The translations under genes were made by a program, and so were the position numbers. A model generated the notes under the pieces. The model saw only the letters and a list, made by a program, of their open reading frames with translations, had not been told where the DNA came from and searched no databases. 64,000 bases of DNA, from contig NZ_JAJKLK010000008.1 in the NCBI RefSeq assembly GCF_020982545.1, positions 310,001 through 374,000 on the forward strand. The letters are read 5' to 3'. Positions 1 to 8,600 of the stretch are shown here, one piece after another; position 1 is the first letter of the stretch; each line of letters begins with the position of its first letter. Origin of the DNA: Streptomyces sp. MNU76 (GTDB lineage: Bacteria; Actinomycetota; Actinomycetes; Streptomycetales; Streptomycetaceae).

Positions 1-746
1 AGGGCCCGGACGGCGGCGGCAACCCGGGTTCACCCACGAACCCCGGCGTCTCCAAGACCACCGGCTGCCACGACATCACGGTGCTGCCGTCGAAGGACCT
101 CGCCGCCGGCGCGTGCATGGGCGACGGCATTCTGTTCTCCATCAAGGACCCGGAGAACCCGAAGGTCATCGACCAGGTCCAGGACAACGTGAACTTCGCG
201 TTCTGGCACTCGGCCAGCTTCAACCAGAAGGCGAACAAGGTCGTCTTCACCGACGAGTTGGGCGGCGGCGGCGCGGCCACCTGCAACGAGGCGATCGGCC
301 CGAACCGCGGTGCCGACGGCATCTACGACATCGTCGGCAAGGGCGACAAGCGCAAGCTCGTCTTCAAGAGCTACTACAAGATCCCCCGCCACCAGGCCGA
401 CACCGAGAACTGCGTCGCCCACAACGGCTCGCTGATCCCGGTCCCGGGCAAGGACATCATGGTCCAGGCGTGGTACCAGGGCGGTGTCTCCGTCTGGGAC
501 TTCACCGACTCCTCCAAGCCCAAGGAGATCGCGTACTTCGAACGCGGTCCGATCTCCACCACCACCCTGGTGGGCGGCGGCTCCTGGTCGGCGTACTACT
601 ACAACGGCTACATCTACTCGAACGACATGGTGAAGGGCTTCGACGTCCTGAAGATCAACGACAGGCGCACGGACCCGGCGAAGTGGGTCCCCATGCGTGA
701 GCTCAACGTCCAGACGCAGCCGGACTACTTCGGCTTCAACTGGTAG
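1..746 (+). CDS. LVIVD-repeat protein, C-terminal part
   Basis: The reading frame is open from the left edge, so the start and signal sequence lie outside the window; it stops with TAG at 744-746. The visible part has beta-propeller-like stretches (VSVWDFTDSSKPKEIAYF, GFDVLKINDRR) that resemble LVIVD-repeat proteins, a family of mostly secreted actinobacterial proteins with no known reaction. Two Cys (in TGCHDI and AGACMG) and one in TENCVAH could form disulfides, which fits an exported protein. A strong hairpin follows 41 bases after the stop. Family assignment is from motif impression only. Confidence 0.6.
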   Translation, partial: GPDGGGNPGSPTNPGVSKTTGCHDITVLPSKDLAAGACMGDGILFSIKDPENPKVIDQVQDNVNFAFWHSASFNQKANKVVFTDELGGGGAATCNEAIGPNRGADGIYDIVGKGDKRKLVFKSYYKIPRHQADTENCVAHNGSLIPVPGKDIMVQAWYQGGVSVWDFTDSSKPKEIAYFERGPISTTTLVGGGSWSAYYYNGYIYSNDMVKGFDVLKINDRRTDPAKWVPMRELNVQTQPDYFGFNW

Positions 747-787
747 GAGGCAGCGGCACCGGGACCGCCACCGCGGTCAAGTAACCC

Positions 788-819
788 GTCCCGCCGGGCC
801 CTTCGGGGACCGGCGGGAC
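788..819. terminator. Hairpin terminator after LVIVD gene
   Basis: Perfect 10-bp arms GTCCCGCCGG (788-797) and CCGGCGGGAC (810-819) enclose a 12-base loop that can itself pair (CCC/GGG around TTC). It stands just after the stop at 746 and fits a Streptomyces intrinsic terminator without a U tract. Confidence 0.65.
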
Positions 820-1071
820 ACCGCGCTCCCGGCGCCCGCATTGACCGGGGCGCCCTGCGAGGACATCCTGTAACTCCCGAGCCGGCGGACGATCGGCGAA
901 CTATACTCAGCGCCTCCGGGCGGCGCCCCTGTGTGCGCCCGCCCGGCCGTTGTTCGTCCCGGGCCGCACGGGGGACGGTCCGGGACGGACGTCCGGCGGC
1001 GACGAACAGCCCGTGCGGAGCGCGCCGGACACGGGCGGACGGCCCCTCACGGTGAGCCGACCGACGGCACC
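820..1071. other. Intergenic, no gene seen
   Basis: Convergent gap between the LVIVD gene and the HAD gene. Small open frames here have atypical composition and no recognisable product. An AT-containing GAACTATACTC near 897-907 could be a -10 region, but no downstream gene on the + strand supports it. Confidence 0.4.
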
Positions 1072-1770
1072 TCAGTCCAGCAGCTCCAGCACGGGCCGCA
1101 GTCCGTCCGGCCGCCCGGCGATCGGCAGATGGTCCACGAAGTGCACCCCGCACCCCAGCGCCGCCGCCCCGCCGTCGGCCCGCCGGTCGTCACCGACCAT
1201 GAGGGTGTCCCGCGCGTCGACACCGAGCTCCGCGCAGGCGAGCGCGAACAGCCTCGGGTCCGGCTTCTGCACACCGTGCTCGTACGACAGCGCGTAGACG
1301 TCGACATACGCGTCGAGGCCGTGCGCGCGGAACACCGGCCGCAGGTCCCAGCCGATGTTGCTCACCACACCGACGGCGACCCCGCGCCGCCGCAGGGCCG
1401 CGAGCACCTCGGCGGCGTCCGGGTAGGGGCTCCACGCCGACGGTGTCATATGGCGGTCGTACAGCGCGTCGTGGAGCGCGAGGGCCGGGAGCGCCACCCG
1501 ACGGGAGAGGCCGGTGTACGCGGCCCGGTGCTCCTCGGCGCTGCGGTCCCGCAGCGCCCACAGGCCGGCCAGGTCGCCGGTCGGCGCCTCCTCCGGGGCC
1601 GCACCGCCCGGCAGGGCGCCCGCACGCTCCAGCGCCTGTGCCGTCCGGACCAACTCGGCCTCGGGCAGGGTGAGCGAGGAGCCGGCGAGGGCCGCGCGGA
1701 GCCAGGAATCGGTGGACTCCACGCGGAAGAGCGTCCCGGAGAAGTCGAACAACACTCCCTTGACCGTCAT
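1072..1770 (-). CDS. HAD family hydrolase
   Basis: A 232-residue haloacid dehalogenase-superfamily protein, probably a cytoplasmic phosphatase; substrate unknown. Motif I is DFSGT at residues 9-13, where D9 is the expected nucleophile; the usual second Asp is Ser, as in some family members. VVSNIG is motif II, the Lys of VQKPDPRLF motif III, and VGDDRRADGGAAALG motif IV. The start ATG (1768-1770) was chosen because the family begins right before the VLFDFSGT strand; the frame stays open upstream but lacks similarity. It lies 32 bases downstream of the PAP2 gene on the same strand and may be co-transcribed. Confidence 0.8.
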   Translation of the reverse strand: MTVKGVLFDFSGTLFRVESTDSWLRAALAGSSLTLPEAELVRTAQALERAGALPGGAAPEEAPTGDLAGLWALRDRSAEEHRAAYTGLSRRVALPALALHDALYDRHMTPSAWSPYPDAAEVLAALRRRGVAVGVVSNIGWDLRPVFRAHGLDAYVDVYALSYEHGVQKPDPRLFALACAELGVDARDTLMVGDDRRADGGAAALGCGVHFVDHLPIAGRPDGLRPVLELLD

Positions 1771-1802
1771 GCCGTCGATCCTTCGTGACCGTGCGCACCC
1801 GG

Positions 1803-2486
1803 TCAAGTACGCCTCGGCACGCCCCACTTCTCGTACGCGACCACCGCCAGCGCGATCGTCAGGCCGCCCAGCAGCCAGCCGGCCAGCACGTCCGACGCCC
1901 AGTGCACGCCCAGCCAGATCCGGGTCAGCCCGACGCCCACGACGGAGACGACGCTCACCACCACGGCCGTACGCACGACGGCGCGACCGGCGCCGTACAG
2001 ATGCAGCAGCCACACCAGCAGTCCGAGGACGACCACGGCCGTCATGGCGTGGCCCGAGGGATACGCGGCGTAGTGGGCGGAGTCGACGGGGTCGGGCCAC
2101 GCGGGCCGTTCCCGGCCGACGGCAGCCTTCAGCCCCTGCTGGAGCGCCGTGCCCGACGCGCAGGCGGCCGCCAGCCAGAGGGCGAGCCACCACTCCCGGT
2201 GGCGCCACACCAGCCAGATCGCGGCGGCCGCCGCCAGCAGACGCATCGTCACCGGGTCCCAGACCCAGTCCGTCAGGATGCGGAACGCGTGGGTGACGCC
2301 GGGTTCGTCGACGGCCCATCCGTGCGTGGTGTTCGCGACGCTCTCGTCCAGCGACATGAGCGGCGCCCACGAGATCGCGACCAGGACGAGCAGCACGACG
2401 GAGGACGCCGCGAACCCGGCGGTGGCGCGGACGGTGCGGTGGGTCGACGGCCGGTGGGGCGGCGAGTCGACGGTGGGGGTGTGCAT
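1803..2486 (-). CDS. PAP2-family membrane phosphatase
   Basis: A 227-residue integral membrane phosphatase of the type 2 phosphatidic acid phosphatase family, likely dephosphorylating lipid phosphates at the outer membrane face. The signature is complete: K120 to RP127-128, PSGH 143-146, and R189 with H195 and D199 in GVHWASD. About five hydrophobic helices are visible. I chose the ATG at 2484-2486 because the 46 residues upstream in the open frame are Arg/Asp-rich and unlike the family. The lipid substrate cannot be told from sequence. Confidence 0.8.
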   Translation of the reverse strand: MHTPTVDSPPHRPSTHRTVRATAGFAASSVVLLVLVAISWAPLMSLDESVANTTHGWAVDEPGVTHAFRILTDWVWDPVTMRLLAAAAAIWLVWRHREWWLALWLAAACASGTALQQGLKAAVGRERPAWPDPVDSAHYAAYPSGHAMTAVVVLGLLVWLLHLYGAGRAVVRTAVVVSVVSVVGVGLTRIWLGVHWASDVLAGWLLGGLTIALAVVAYEKWGVPRRT

Positions 2487-2620
2487 ACAGCGATCCTGGC
2501 CGACTCCCGGGGGCCTGGGCCAAGGCCGAGGCGTGAGATCACTGTCACGCCGTGCGACCGGAGCAAAGTCGTCGCGCCGCGCGTTGTCCTTGGGTCGGTC
2601 TTGGTCCCTTCTTTGCCAAA

Positions 2621-3574
2621 TCACGACCTGACGAGTGCCCGCAATGCGGGGACGAAAGCCACCGGCACGGGAACGACCGGGACGAGGGCGGCGGACGCGG
2701 TCAGGCGCAGCCGGTGCACCGGGGCGAGCCGCTCCGGGGGCGCGAGCAACCGGTCGACCCGCTGCGGCACATGGTCCTCGGGGGTCGGACAGGGCCCGAA
2801 CACCCCGCGGTCCTCGTTCAGGCCCACGAGAGCGAGGGCGATGGTGAGGCGGCCGTGGCGACGGGAGGCGGTGTCGTCGGCGGCGAGTTCGACCAGCCGG
2901 TGCATCTCGTCGCGGAACGCGGCGAACACCGGAACCCGGGGGAACCCGCCCGCGAGCGCCGCCGAACAGTGCAGCAGCCAGTGGTGTCGGGCCCGCGCGT
3001 GCCCCTGTTCATGGGCGACCACCGCGTCCACCTGCGGTCCCTCCAGGCGACGCAACGCGGCCGTGGTGATGACCAGTCGGGGCGTGGGGCCGGGCAGCCA
3101 CCAGGCGTCCGGCCGCTCGCCCTCGACCAGCCGGTCGCCGTCCGGCTCCTCGCCGGGCAACAGCGGGGCGCGCAGGCGGAGTTCGGCATGGCGGCGCCGA
3201 CGCTGCCGCCGGTCCCGCAGGATCTCGCGGACCAGCATCGTGCCCGTCCACAGCCCGCCGCAGGCCAGCACCACGGCGGTGGCCACGGCCCAGGAGCCCC
3301 CGCTGTCCAGCGCGTACGCCTCCACGCCCCCTGCGGCGCCGGCGCGAACACCCGCCCGCGCACCACCGTCCAGGCCGCCGCCGCGCTCAGCGCCATCGAC
3401 AGCGCACAGCACAGCAGTACGGCCGCCACCACGCTCCCCCAGAGGGGGCACCCCCAGCCACACCCACAGGGCGACCACCGGTTCACGGTCCGACCAGTCG
3501 GCGCGGGCCAGCAGTCGCGGGGCGACGACGGCGGTCAGGGCGCCGAGCAGCAACAACGCCGCGGGGACCATCAT
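2621..3574 (-). CDS. M56-family membrane metallopeptidase (internally frame-shifted)
   Basis: A BlaR1/MecR1-type integral membrane zinc peptidase of 317 residues. HEQGH at 188-192 is the zinc motif and E229 in LVELAADD the likely third ligand. In Streptomyces such genes often pair with a BlaI-type repressor, but none is adjacent here. The frame is open throughout, yet residues about 46-82 (Gly/Asp/Arg-rich) are out of phase: the neighbouring frame there reads a proper helix, VVAAVLLCCALSMALSAAAA. This fits one extra base in the G5 run at 3445-3449 and one missing base in the C5 run at 3327-3331, which cancel out. The true protein probably has that extra membrane helix. Confidence 0.75.
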   Translation of the reverse strand: MMVPAALLLLGALTAVVAPRLLARADWSDREPVVALWVWLGVPPLGERGGGRTAVLCAVDGAERGGGLDGGARAGVRAGAAGGVEAYALDSGGSWAVATAVVLACGGLWTGTMLVREILRDRRQRRRRHAELRLRAPLLPGEEPDGDRLVEGERPDAWWLPGPTPRLVITTAALRRLEGPQVDAVVAHEQGHARARHHWLLHCSAALAGGFPRVPVFAAFRDEMHRLVELAADDTASRRHGRLTIALALVGLNEDRGVFGPCPTPEDHVPQRVDRLLAPPERLAPVHRLRLTASAALVPVVPVPVAFVPALRALVRS

Positions 3575-3665
3575 GGGGCGCAGCCCATGAGCGGGCTGGC
3601 GCGCGGCGACACGGGCCGGGCCGTCGAAGTGACGCAGACCACGACGGCCATGGCCTCGCGGCGGT

Positions 3666-4220
3666 TCAGACCGTCAGCAGCATGGCGAACATCCCGATGC
3701 CCATGGAGAGCCGGCAGGCCCGCGCCAGCTCAGGCCGGTCGCCCCAGCCGGTCGCCCCGGCCCGAATCGGCGCCCCCGGGGCGGCCGGTACGGGCACGAG
3801 CCGGAGCCCCGCCCGCACCACGTACCCGGCGAAGTACACCAACAGTGCCCCCGTCACCAGGGGCGGTCCCGTGCCACCGTGACCGCCGCCCGGCGCGGCG
3901 GCCATGATCGCCGCCATGTAGACCATCGCCAGCGCGCCCACCAGATGGTGCAGATGGTGCGCGTTCCCGCGGGCCGCCCACAGCGCGCGCACCGCGGCCG
4001 CGCCGAACGCGAGTGCGTAGCAGAGCCACGCCCAGCGCGGCGGAGTCAGGGCCGCGGCGGGCACGGCCATCGCCGCCATGCCGAACCCCATGAGCGCTTC
4101 GCCGCCGGCGGCACGCCGCTGCTCCTCCACGGCGCTGCGCATCCGCAGCAGGCAGTACCCCCCGGTCACCGCGCACAGCGCGACCAGCAGCCAGCCGGCC
4201 GAAACCGGTCCGTGCACCAC
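3666..4220 (-). CDS. DUF5134-type membrane protein
   Basis: A 184-residue polytopic membrane protein with about five hydrophobic helices and a His-rich stretch, NAHHLHHLVGALAMVYMAAI, that could bind a metal. It matches my memory of the actinobacterial DUF5134 family, which has no known function. It is 91 bases upstream of the M56 peptidase on the same strand, an arrangement common in Streptomyces. ATG start with no strong competitor. Confidence 0.65.
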   Translation of the reverse strand: MVHGPVSAGWLLVALCAVTGGYCLLRMRSAVEEQRRAAGGEALMGFGMAAMAVPAAALTPPRWAWLCYALAFGAAAVRALWAARGNAHHLHHLVGALAMVYMAAIMAAAPGGGHGGTGPPLVTGALLVYFAGYVVRAGLRLVPVPAAPGAPIRAGATGWGDRPELARACRLSMGIGMFAMLLTV

Positions 4221-4395
4221 GTACCTCCCCGTTCGACGACGTAGGTCGGGCCGAGAGTGAGGTCGGACAGTCGGTCAGGGCATGCCCGGGCCCGATGGCG
4301 CGCATACGAGCGCAAGGGTGTACGTGGGGGAGCGCGCGGGAGTGCGCCACGGCAGGCGGGCGCCACCGAGAAGCGCGAGACGAGCACCACAGCCC

Positions 4396-4437
4396 GATAT
4401 ATATTTCACGAGTAAAACACCAGCTAAGGTTGGGGGT
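4396..4437 (+). promoter_or_regulatory. AT-rich promoter region of the FUSC gene
   Basis: A TA-rich stretch (GATATATATTTCACGAG) followed by CAGCTAAGGTTGGGGGT directly before the ATG at 4438. TAAGGT fits TANNNT as a -10 box, giving a very short leader. The region stands out against the surrounding GC content and is a plausible site for the downstream MarR regulator, but no clear palindrome was found. Confidence 0.35.
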
Positions 4438-6072
4438 ATGCGCAGCGTCCGACCATCCCGTGCCCGCCGGCTCCCGCTCTCCGGTGCCCTCCGGTTGAAC
4501 CGCCCCTCCGAGATCTGGTTCAAGCCCGCGCTCAGCGTGGTCGTCGCGATGGCACCGCCGAACCTGACGCTGCTGACGCTCGGCCGCCTCGACCTGGCCA
4601 TGTACGCGATGGCCGGCTCCCTGTGCGCGCTCTACGCCCACCACCGCCCCTACGCGGACCGCGCCCCGGCCCTCGCCCGGGTCGTGCTCGGCATGATCGC
4701 CGGACTCGCGGTCGCCCTCGTCACCGCCTCGCTCACCACGAACGCGGTGGCGCTGGTGACCGTGGGCGCGCTTCTCGCCGCCGCGCAGAAGGCCCTGTGC
4801 GACGCGAGCCGGATCGGACCGCCCGCCAACGTCATCTTCACCTTCGTCACCTCGGCGGCCCTCTTCGCGCCCCAGAGCCTCGCCCAGGTCCCCGGCCACC
4901 TCGCCGTGGCCTCCGTCGCGGGCGCCTGGGCCTGGCTCGTGTGCATGGCCCCCGGCCTGGTGCGCCCCTACGGCCCGGAGTGCCGCGCCACCGCCCAGGC
5001 GCTGAACGCGGTGGCCGCCCACGTCGAGGAACCCGAGCGACCCGGGTCCCGCACGGCCGCCGCGGCCGCCGTGCACACCGCCTGGCAGACCCTGCTCGCC
5101 GCCGGCGCCCGCACCGAGCCGCGGCGCGCCCTCGCGACCCTCCTGGCCCGCGCCGACATCGCACTCGCCGCGCCCGCCGAGGCAGACCCCGACCGGCTGC
5201 GCGCACTCGCGCCGCGACCTCGCACTGTCGCGCACCTAGGGCGGGCCGCCGCCCCGGCGGAGGCGGCCGACGAGCCGCTCGACACGCGGCCCGGACAGCG
5301 GGGCCGCCGTCCGGCGCCGTGGAGCGTGCTCGGCCCGCTCGCCCCCCTCGCGGTCCGCACGGCGCTCGGTTGCGCCCTCGCCGGGTACGCCTCCCTCGCG
5401 CTCGGGGTCGGCCGCCCCTACTGGGCCCTCGTCACCGCCGCCTCGCTCTACCAGGCGAACCTCACCCTCACCTGGAGCCGGGGCGTCCAGCGCGTCGTCG
5501 GCAACCTCGCCGGGGTACTGGCCTTCGCCGCACTCGTCCCTCTCGCCCACCTCGGCCCGGCGGCGCTCGTCCTGTGCTGCCTCGCGCTCGGCTTCGGCGC
5601 CGAGGCCCTGATCAGCCGCAACTACTGGCTCGGCACGGTCTGCGTCACCCCGATGGCCCTCCTCGTCACCGAGTTCGTCCGCTTCGCGGACCCCGGCGAG
5701 CTGATCACCGACCGGCTCCTGGACACCCTCGTCGGCGTGACGGTCGGCTTCCTCGCGGCGGTCGTCGTCACCGACCGGCGCTCCGGCCACCGGGTCGCCC
5801 ACGCCCTCGCCGCCGTGGAGCGCGCCCGCGCGCACACCCTCCGCACGGCCGTCGACGCGGACGCCGCCCCCGGCGCCCTGCCCGCCGCACGCCGCGCCCT
5901 GGCCGCGGCCCTGGTCGAACTGCGCGCCGTCTCCGACATCGCGAGCGGCGAATGGTGGCAACGCGCCCTGCCGGCGGAGCGGGTGACACACGTCGAGCGG
6001 GCCGGACACCGTACGCTCGCGGCGACGGTACGACAGCACGGGTTCCGGGAAGCGGAGGGCGCACGGGCATGA
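4438..6072 (+). CDS. FUSC family transporter
   Basis: A 544-residue membrane protein of the fusaric-acid-resistance/aromatic acid exporter superfamily. Two blocks of hydrophobic helices (about residues 35-165 and 300-450) are separated by a soluble Ala/Arg-rich segment, and a soluble C-terminal domain follows; the second block carries the typical GRPYWALVTAASLYQANL. The start was put at the ATG 4438-4440 rather than 4282, because the upstream residues do not look coding and the promoter-like AT stretch lies between. The stop overlaps an ATG of the MarR gene (ATGA at 6069-6072), implying coupled expression. Substrate unknown. Confidence 0.8.
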   Translation: MRSVRPSRARRLPLSGALRLNRPSEIWFKPALSVVVAMAPPNLTLLTLGRLDLAMYAMAGSLCALYAHHRPYADRAPALARVVLGMIAGLAVALVTASLTTNAVALVTVGALLAAAQKALCDASRIGPPANVIFTFVTSAALFAPQSLAQVPGHLAVASVAGAWAWLVCMAPGLVRPYGPECRATAQALNAVAAHVEEPERPGSRTAAAAAVHTAWQTLLAAGARTEPRRALATLLARADIALAAPAEADPDRLRALAPRPRTVAHLGRAAAPAEAADEPLDTRPGQRGRRPAPWSVLGPLAPLAVRTALGCALAGYASLALGVGRPYWALVTAASLYQANLTLTWSRGVQRVVGNLAGVLAFAALVPLAHLGPAALVLCCLALGFGAEALISRNYWLGTVCVTPMALLVTEFVRFADPGELITDRLLDTLVGVTVGFLAAVVVTDRRSGHRVAHALAAVERARAHTLRTAVDADAAPGALPAARRALAAALVELRAVSDIASGEWWQRALPAERVTHVERAGHRTLAATVRQHGFREAEGARA

Positions 6073-6133
6073 CGGCAGGCAACGGGCGGGCGGGGCGGGG
6101 AGCGGCGCGGCTCTCGGGGACACGGTCGCCAAG

Positions 6134-6616
6134 GTGGTGCGCCAGTGGCAGACGGTGCACCCCGGTCTCGACACCGCCCCGATGGAGATCATCGGCCGCG
6201 TCAACCGGTGTGCCGCCCTCCTCCAGCAGGCCGAGGACGCGCCACTGCGTCACGCCGGGCTCACCCGCCCCGAGTTCGACGTCCTCGGCACGCTGCGCCG
6301 CACGGGCCACGAACTGACGCCCAGTGAGATCGCCCGCGAGACCTTCGCCTCCGGCGCCGCCGTCACCAAGCGCCTGAAGCTGCTCACCGAGCGCGGCCTC
6401 GTCGAGCGGCGGGGCGACTCCCGTGACCGGCGCGTCGCCCACGTCCGTCTCACCGACACCGGCCGGGACCTCGTGGACAGTGTCATTCCGGAGCAACTGG
6501 CGTACGAGGAGACCGTGCTCTCGGGGGTGGACACGGGCGACCGCCGCGAACTGGCCGTACTGCTGGGTGAGTTGCTGATCCAGCTGGAGGGCCGACTGGG
6601 GCTGCCGCGCGCCTGA
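6134..6616 (+). CDS. MarR family regulator (5' end frame-shifted)
   Basis: A winged-helix regulator of about 160 residues; recognition region LTPSEIARETFASGAAVTKRLKLLTERGLVERR. The frame is first usable at GTG 6134. However, coding similarity continues upstream (LGDTVAKVVRQWQ) without a start codon, while an ATG at 6069 overlaps the FUSC stop (ATGA). Adding one G to the GGGG run at 6116-6119 would join that ATG to this frame and give a normal N-terminus. So a one-base deletion, real or a sequencing error, is likely. It probably controls the preceding transporter gene. Confidence 0.75.
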   Translation: MVRQWQTVHPGLDTAPMEIIGRVNRCAALLQQAEDAPLRHAGLTRPEFDVLGTLRRTGHELTPSEIARETFASGAAVTKRLKLLTERGLVERRGDSRDRRVAHVRLTDTGRDLVDSVIPEQLAYEETVLSGVDTGDRRELAVLLGELLIQLEGRLGLPRA

Positions 6617-6628
6617 GCCGACGCGGGG

Positions 6629-7393
6629 TCACCCCTCGGCTTCCGCCCTGCGGACCCCGAACACGGCCCCCTGGGGATCCCGCAGCACCGCGATCCGCGG
6701 CCCCTCCGGCACCGTGGTGGGCTCCATGAGGAGGGTGCCGCCCGCCTCGGTGGCGATCCGGGCGGTGTCCTCGACGTCCTCGACGGTGAAGTACGGCAGC
6801 CAGTGCGAGGGGACCTCGGGCGGGAACTTGTCGTCCATCGTGATCATGCCGCCGAAGCCGGCGCCGTCGATGTCCCACCGGGGGTAGTCCCCGCCGGTGC
6901 TCACGTTCCAGCCGAACACCACAGCGTAGAAGGACTTCGCGCGCTCCGGCGCACGGGTCAGCAGCTCGACCCAGCCGAGTGCGCCGGGCGCGTTGAACAG
7001 TCCTGCGCCGGGGAAGCTCCGCGCCTGCCAGAGCTGGAAGGCCGCGCCGCCCGGATCGAACACCACGGCGAACCGCCCGAGGTCGAAGACGTCCATGGGC
7101 TCCAGCACGACGGCCCCGCCGGCCGCCCGCACGGCCACCACCGCCGCGTCCGCGTCGCGCACCGCGAACGACACGTTCCAGGCCACCGGCTGCGGCTCCT
7201 GGTACAGCGGCGCGAGGGCGGCCACCGCCACGTCCCCGAGGTGGGCCACCGTGTAGCCGCCGGCCTCCTGGCGCGGATCGGTCTCGGGGCGCCAGCCGAA
7301 CAGCTCGGTGTAGAACCGCTCGGCCGCCTCCAGGTCGCTGGTCCCCAGCTCGGTCCAGCAGGGCCCACCGGTCACCGGCCGCTCGAGCTCCAT
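6629..7393 (-). CDS. VOC family protein, two glyoxalase-like domains
   Basis: A 254-residue protein with two tandem vicinal-oxygen-chelate modules (about 8-122 and 133-250): each opens with a GGPCWTELGTSDLEAAERFY or GWVELLTRAPERAKSFY motif and closes with a VFDPGGAAFQLWQ or LRDPQGAVFGV strand. The family includes glyoxalases, dioxygenases and antibiotic-binding resistance proteins; duplicated forms like this are common in Streptomyces and mostly uncharacterised. ATG start at 7391-7393. It converges on the MarR gene with a 12-base gap. Confidence 0.75.
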   Translation of the reverse strand: MELERPVTGGPCWTELGTSDLEAAERFYTELFGWRPETDPRQEAGGYTVAHLGDVAVAALAPLYQEPQPVAWNVSFAVRDADAAVVAVRAAGGAVVLEPMDVFDLGRFAVVFDPGGAAFQLWQARSFPGAGLFNAPGALGWVELLTRAPERAKSFYAVVFGWNVSTGGDYPRWDIDGAGFGGMITMDDKFPPEVPSHWLPYFTVEDVEDTARIATEAGGTLLMEPTTVPEGPRIAVLRDPQGAVFGVRRAEAEG

Positions 7394-7485
7394 GGTGTCC
7401 TCCGAAGGGAATCGGGCGCGGCACGCGCGTCCCCCTCCAGCACGCTATGCCCGCGTCCCGGCCCCGGCCACAGGAGTGTGCCCCC

Positions 7486-7878
7486 TCAGATCCCCGGGCG
7501 GTAGCGCAACGGATGGTCCACGGGGATCTCCACCAGTACGATCTCGGTCCCGTCCGGGTCGGCGATCCACATCTCGATCAGCCCCCAAGGCTCCTTCACC
7601 GGCTCTCGGCGCACCTCCACCCCGGCCGCCAGCAGCTCCGTGTGCGCCGCCGTCACGTCCGCGACCTGCAGCCACAGCTTCAGCGCGGGTGACGGCGGTG
7701 TCGGCGAGCGGCCCGCCACCTCCAGGAAACCGCCGCCGAGGAAGTACACGACGCCCCGGTGCTCGCCCGTACCGAACTCTCGGTACACGGGGAGCCCGAG
7801 CTGCTCGCCGTAGAAGACGCGGGAGCGTTCGGGGTCGGTGGGGCGCAGGAGGGTGCGGCTGCTGAGTACGTGGATCAT
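7486..7878 (-). CDS. VOC family protein, single domain
   Basis: A 130-residue glyoxalase/bleomycin-resistance fold protein starting MIHVLSSRTLLRPTDPERSRVFY and ending WIADPDGTEIVLVEIP, the usual first and last strands. Single-domain members act as dimers. The start at 7876-7878 was chosen because the longer frames upstream are in a terminator-containing intergenic region and unlike the family. Function unknown; metal ligands cannot be assigned with confidence. Confidence 0.75.
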   Translation of the reverse strand: MIHVLSSRTLLRPTDPERSRVFYGEQLGLPVYREFGTGEHRGVVYFLGGGFLEVAGRSPTPPSPALKLWLQVADVTAAHTELLAAGVEVRREPVKEPWGLIEMWIADPDGTEIVLVEIPVDHPLRYRPGI

Positions 7879-7944
7879 GAGTCGAGCGTAGGCGCTGTGG
7901 CCGTGTCCTCGGGTGCGGGCGGGTGGGGCTTCTCGCGCCGTTCC

Positions 7945-7966
7945 CCGCGCCCCTGTCGGGGCGCGG
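7945..7966. terminator. GC-rich hairpin in divergent gap
   Basis: Nine-bp arms CCGCGCCCC and GGGGCGCGG (7945-7953 and 7958-7966) around TGTC, preceded by GTTCC. The same sequence type recurs at 27523-27546, so it belongs to a dispersed hairpin family seen widely in Streptomyces chromosomes. Here it sits between divergent genes, so it may be a processing or attenuation hairpin. Confidence 0.45.
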
Positions 7967-8021
7967 CTGTCGATACCCTCTTGCGTGTTCGAGCCCCGCA
8001 GACGTCCACCAGGAGCACCCC

Positions 8022-8561
8022 ATGGACACCGCCGCCACCGACCTGACCTTCCGTGACGCCACCGACGCCGACGTGGACGTCCTCGTCGCGCTGATCGAGT
8101 CGGCGTACCGAGGGGACTCCAGCCGGGCCGGGTGGACCACGGAGGCGGACATCCTCGACGGGCAGCGGACCGATCTCGAGGGTGTCCTGGCGGTCGTCGA
8201 GGCACCGGACAGCCGGTTGCTCACCGTCGAGCGGGACGGCACGGTCGTCGCCTGCTGCCAGCTCGAACACCGCGGCGCGCACGCCTACTTCGGGATGTTC
8301 GCGGTGAGCCCGGCCCTCCAGGGTGCCGGCCTCGGCAAGGTGATCATCGCCGAGGCCGAGCGGATCGCGCGCGAGACCTGAGGGGTGCGCGAGATGCACA
8401 TGACCGTGATCTCCCTACGGGACGACCTCATCGCCTGGTACGAGCGGCGGGGCTACCGCCGCACGGGACGGACGACCCCGTTCCCGTACGGCGACGAGCG
8501 CTTCGGCATTCCGCGCCGCGCCGACCTGCGGTTCGAGCTCCTGGTCAAGGAGCTGGTCTGA
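8022..8561 (+). pseudogene. GNAT acetyltransferase with in-frame TGA
   Basis: An N-acetyltransferase-like gene of 180 codons, starting with ATG 8022 (upstream AGGAG) and ending TGA 8559-8561. One in-frame stop, TGA 8379-8381 (codon 120), splits it. Before it, MFAVSPALQGAGLGKVIIAEAERIARET is the acetyl-CoA-binding part; after it, in the same frame, come GVREMHMTVISLRDDLIAWYERRGY and a normal C-terminus, both expected of the family. The family usually has Trp-Gly at this spot, so the change is probably TGG to TGA. Pseudogene, sequencing error or readthrough are all possible. Confidence 0.75.
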
Positions 8562-8600
8562 CGTCCTCGCCTGCGTGAACGCAGACGTGTTCGGTAGCGG

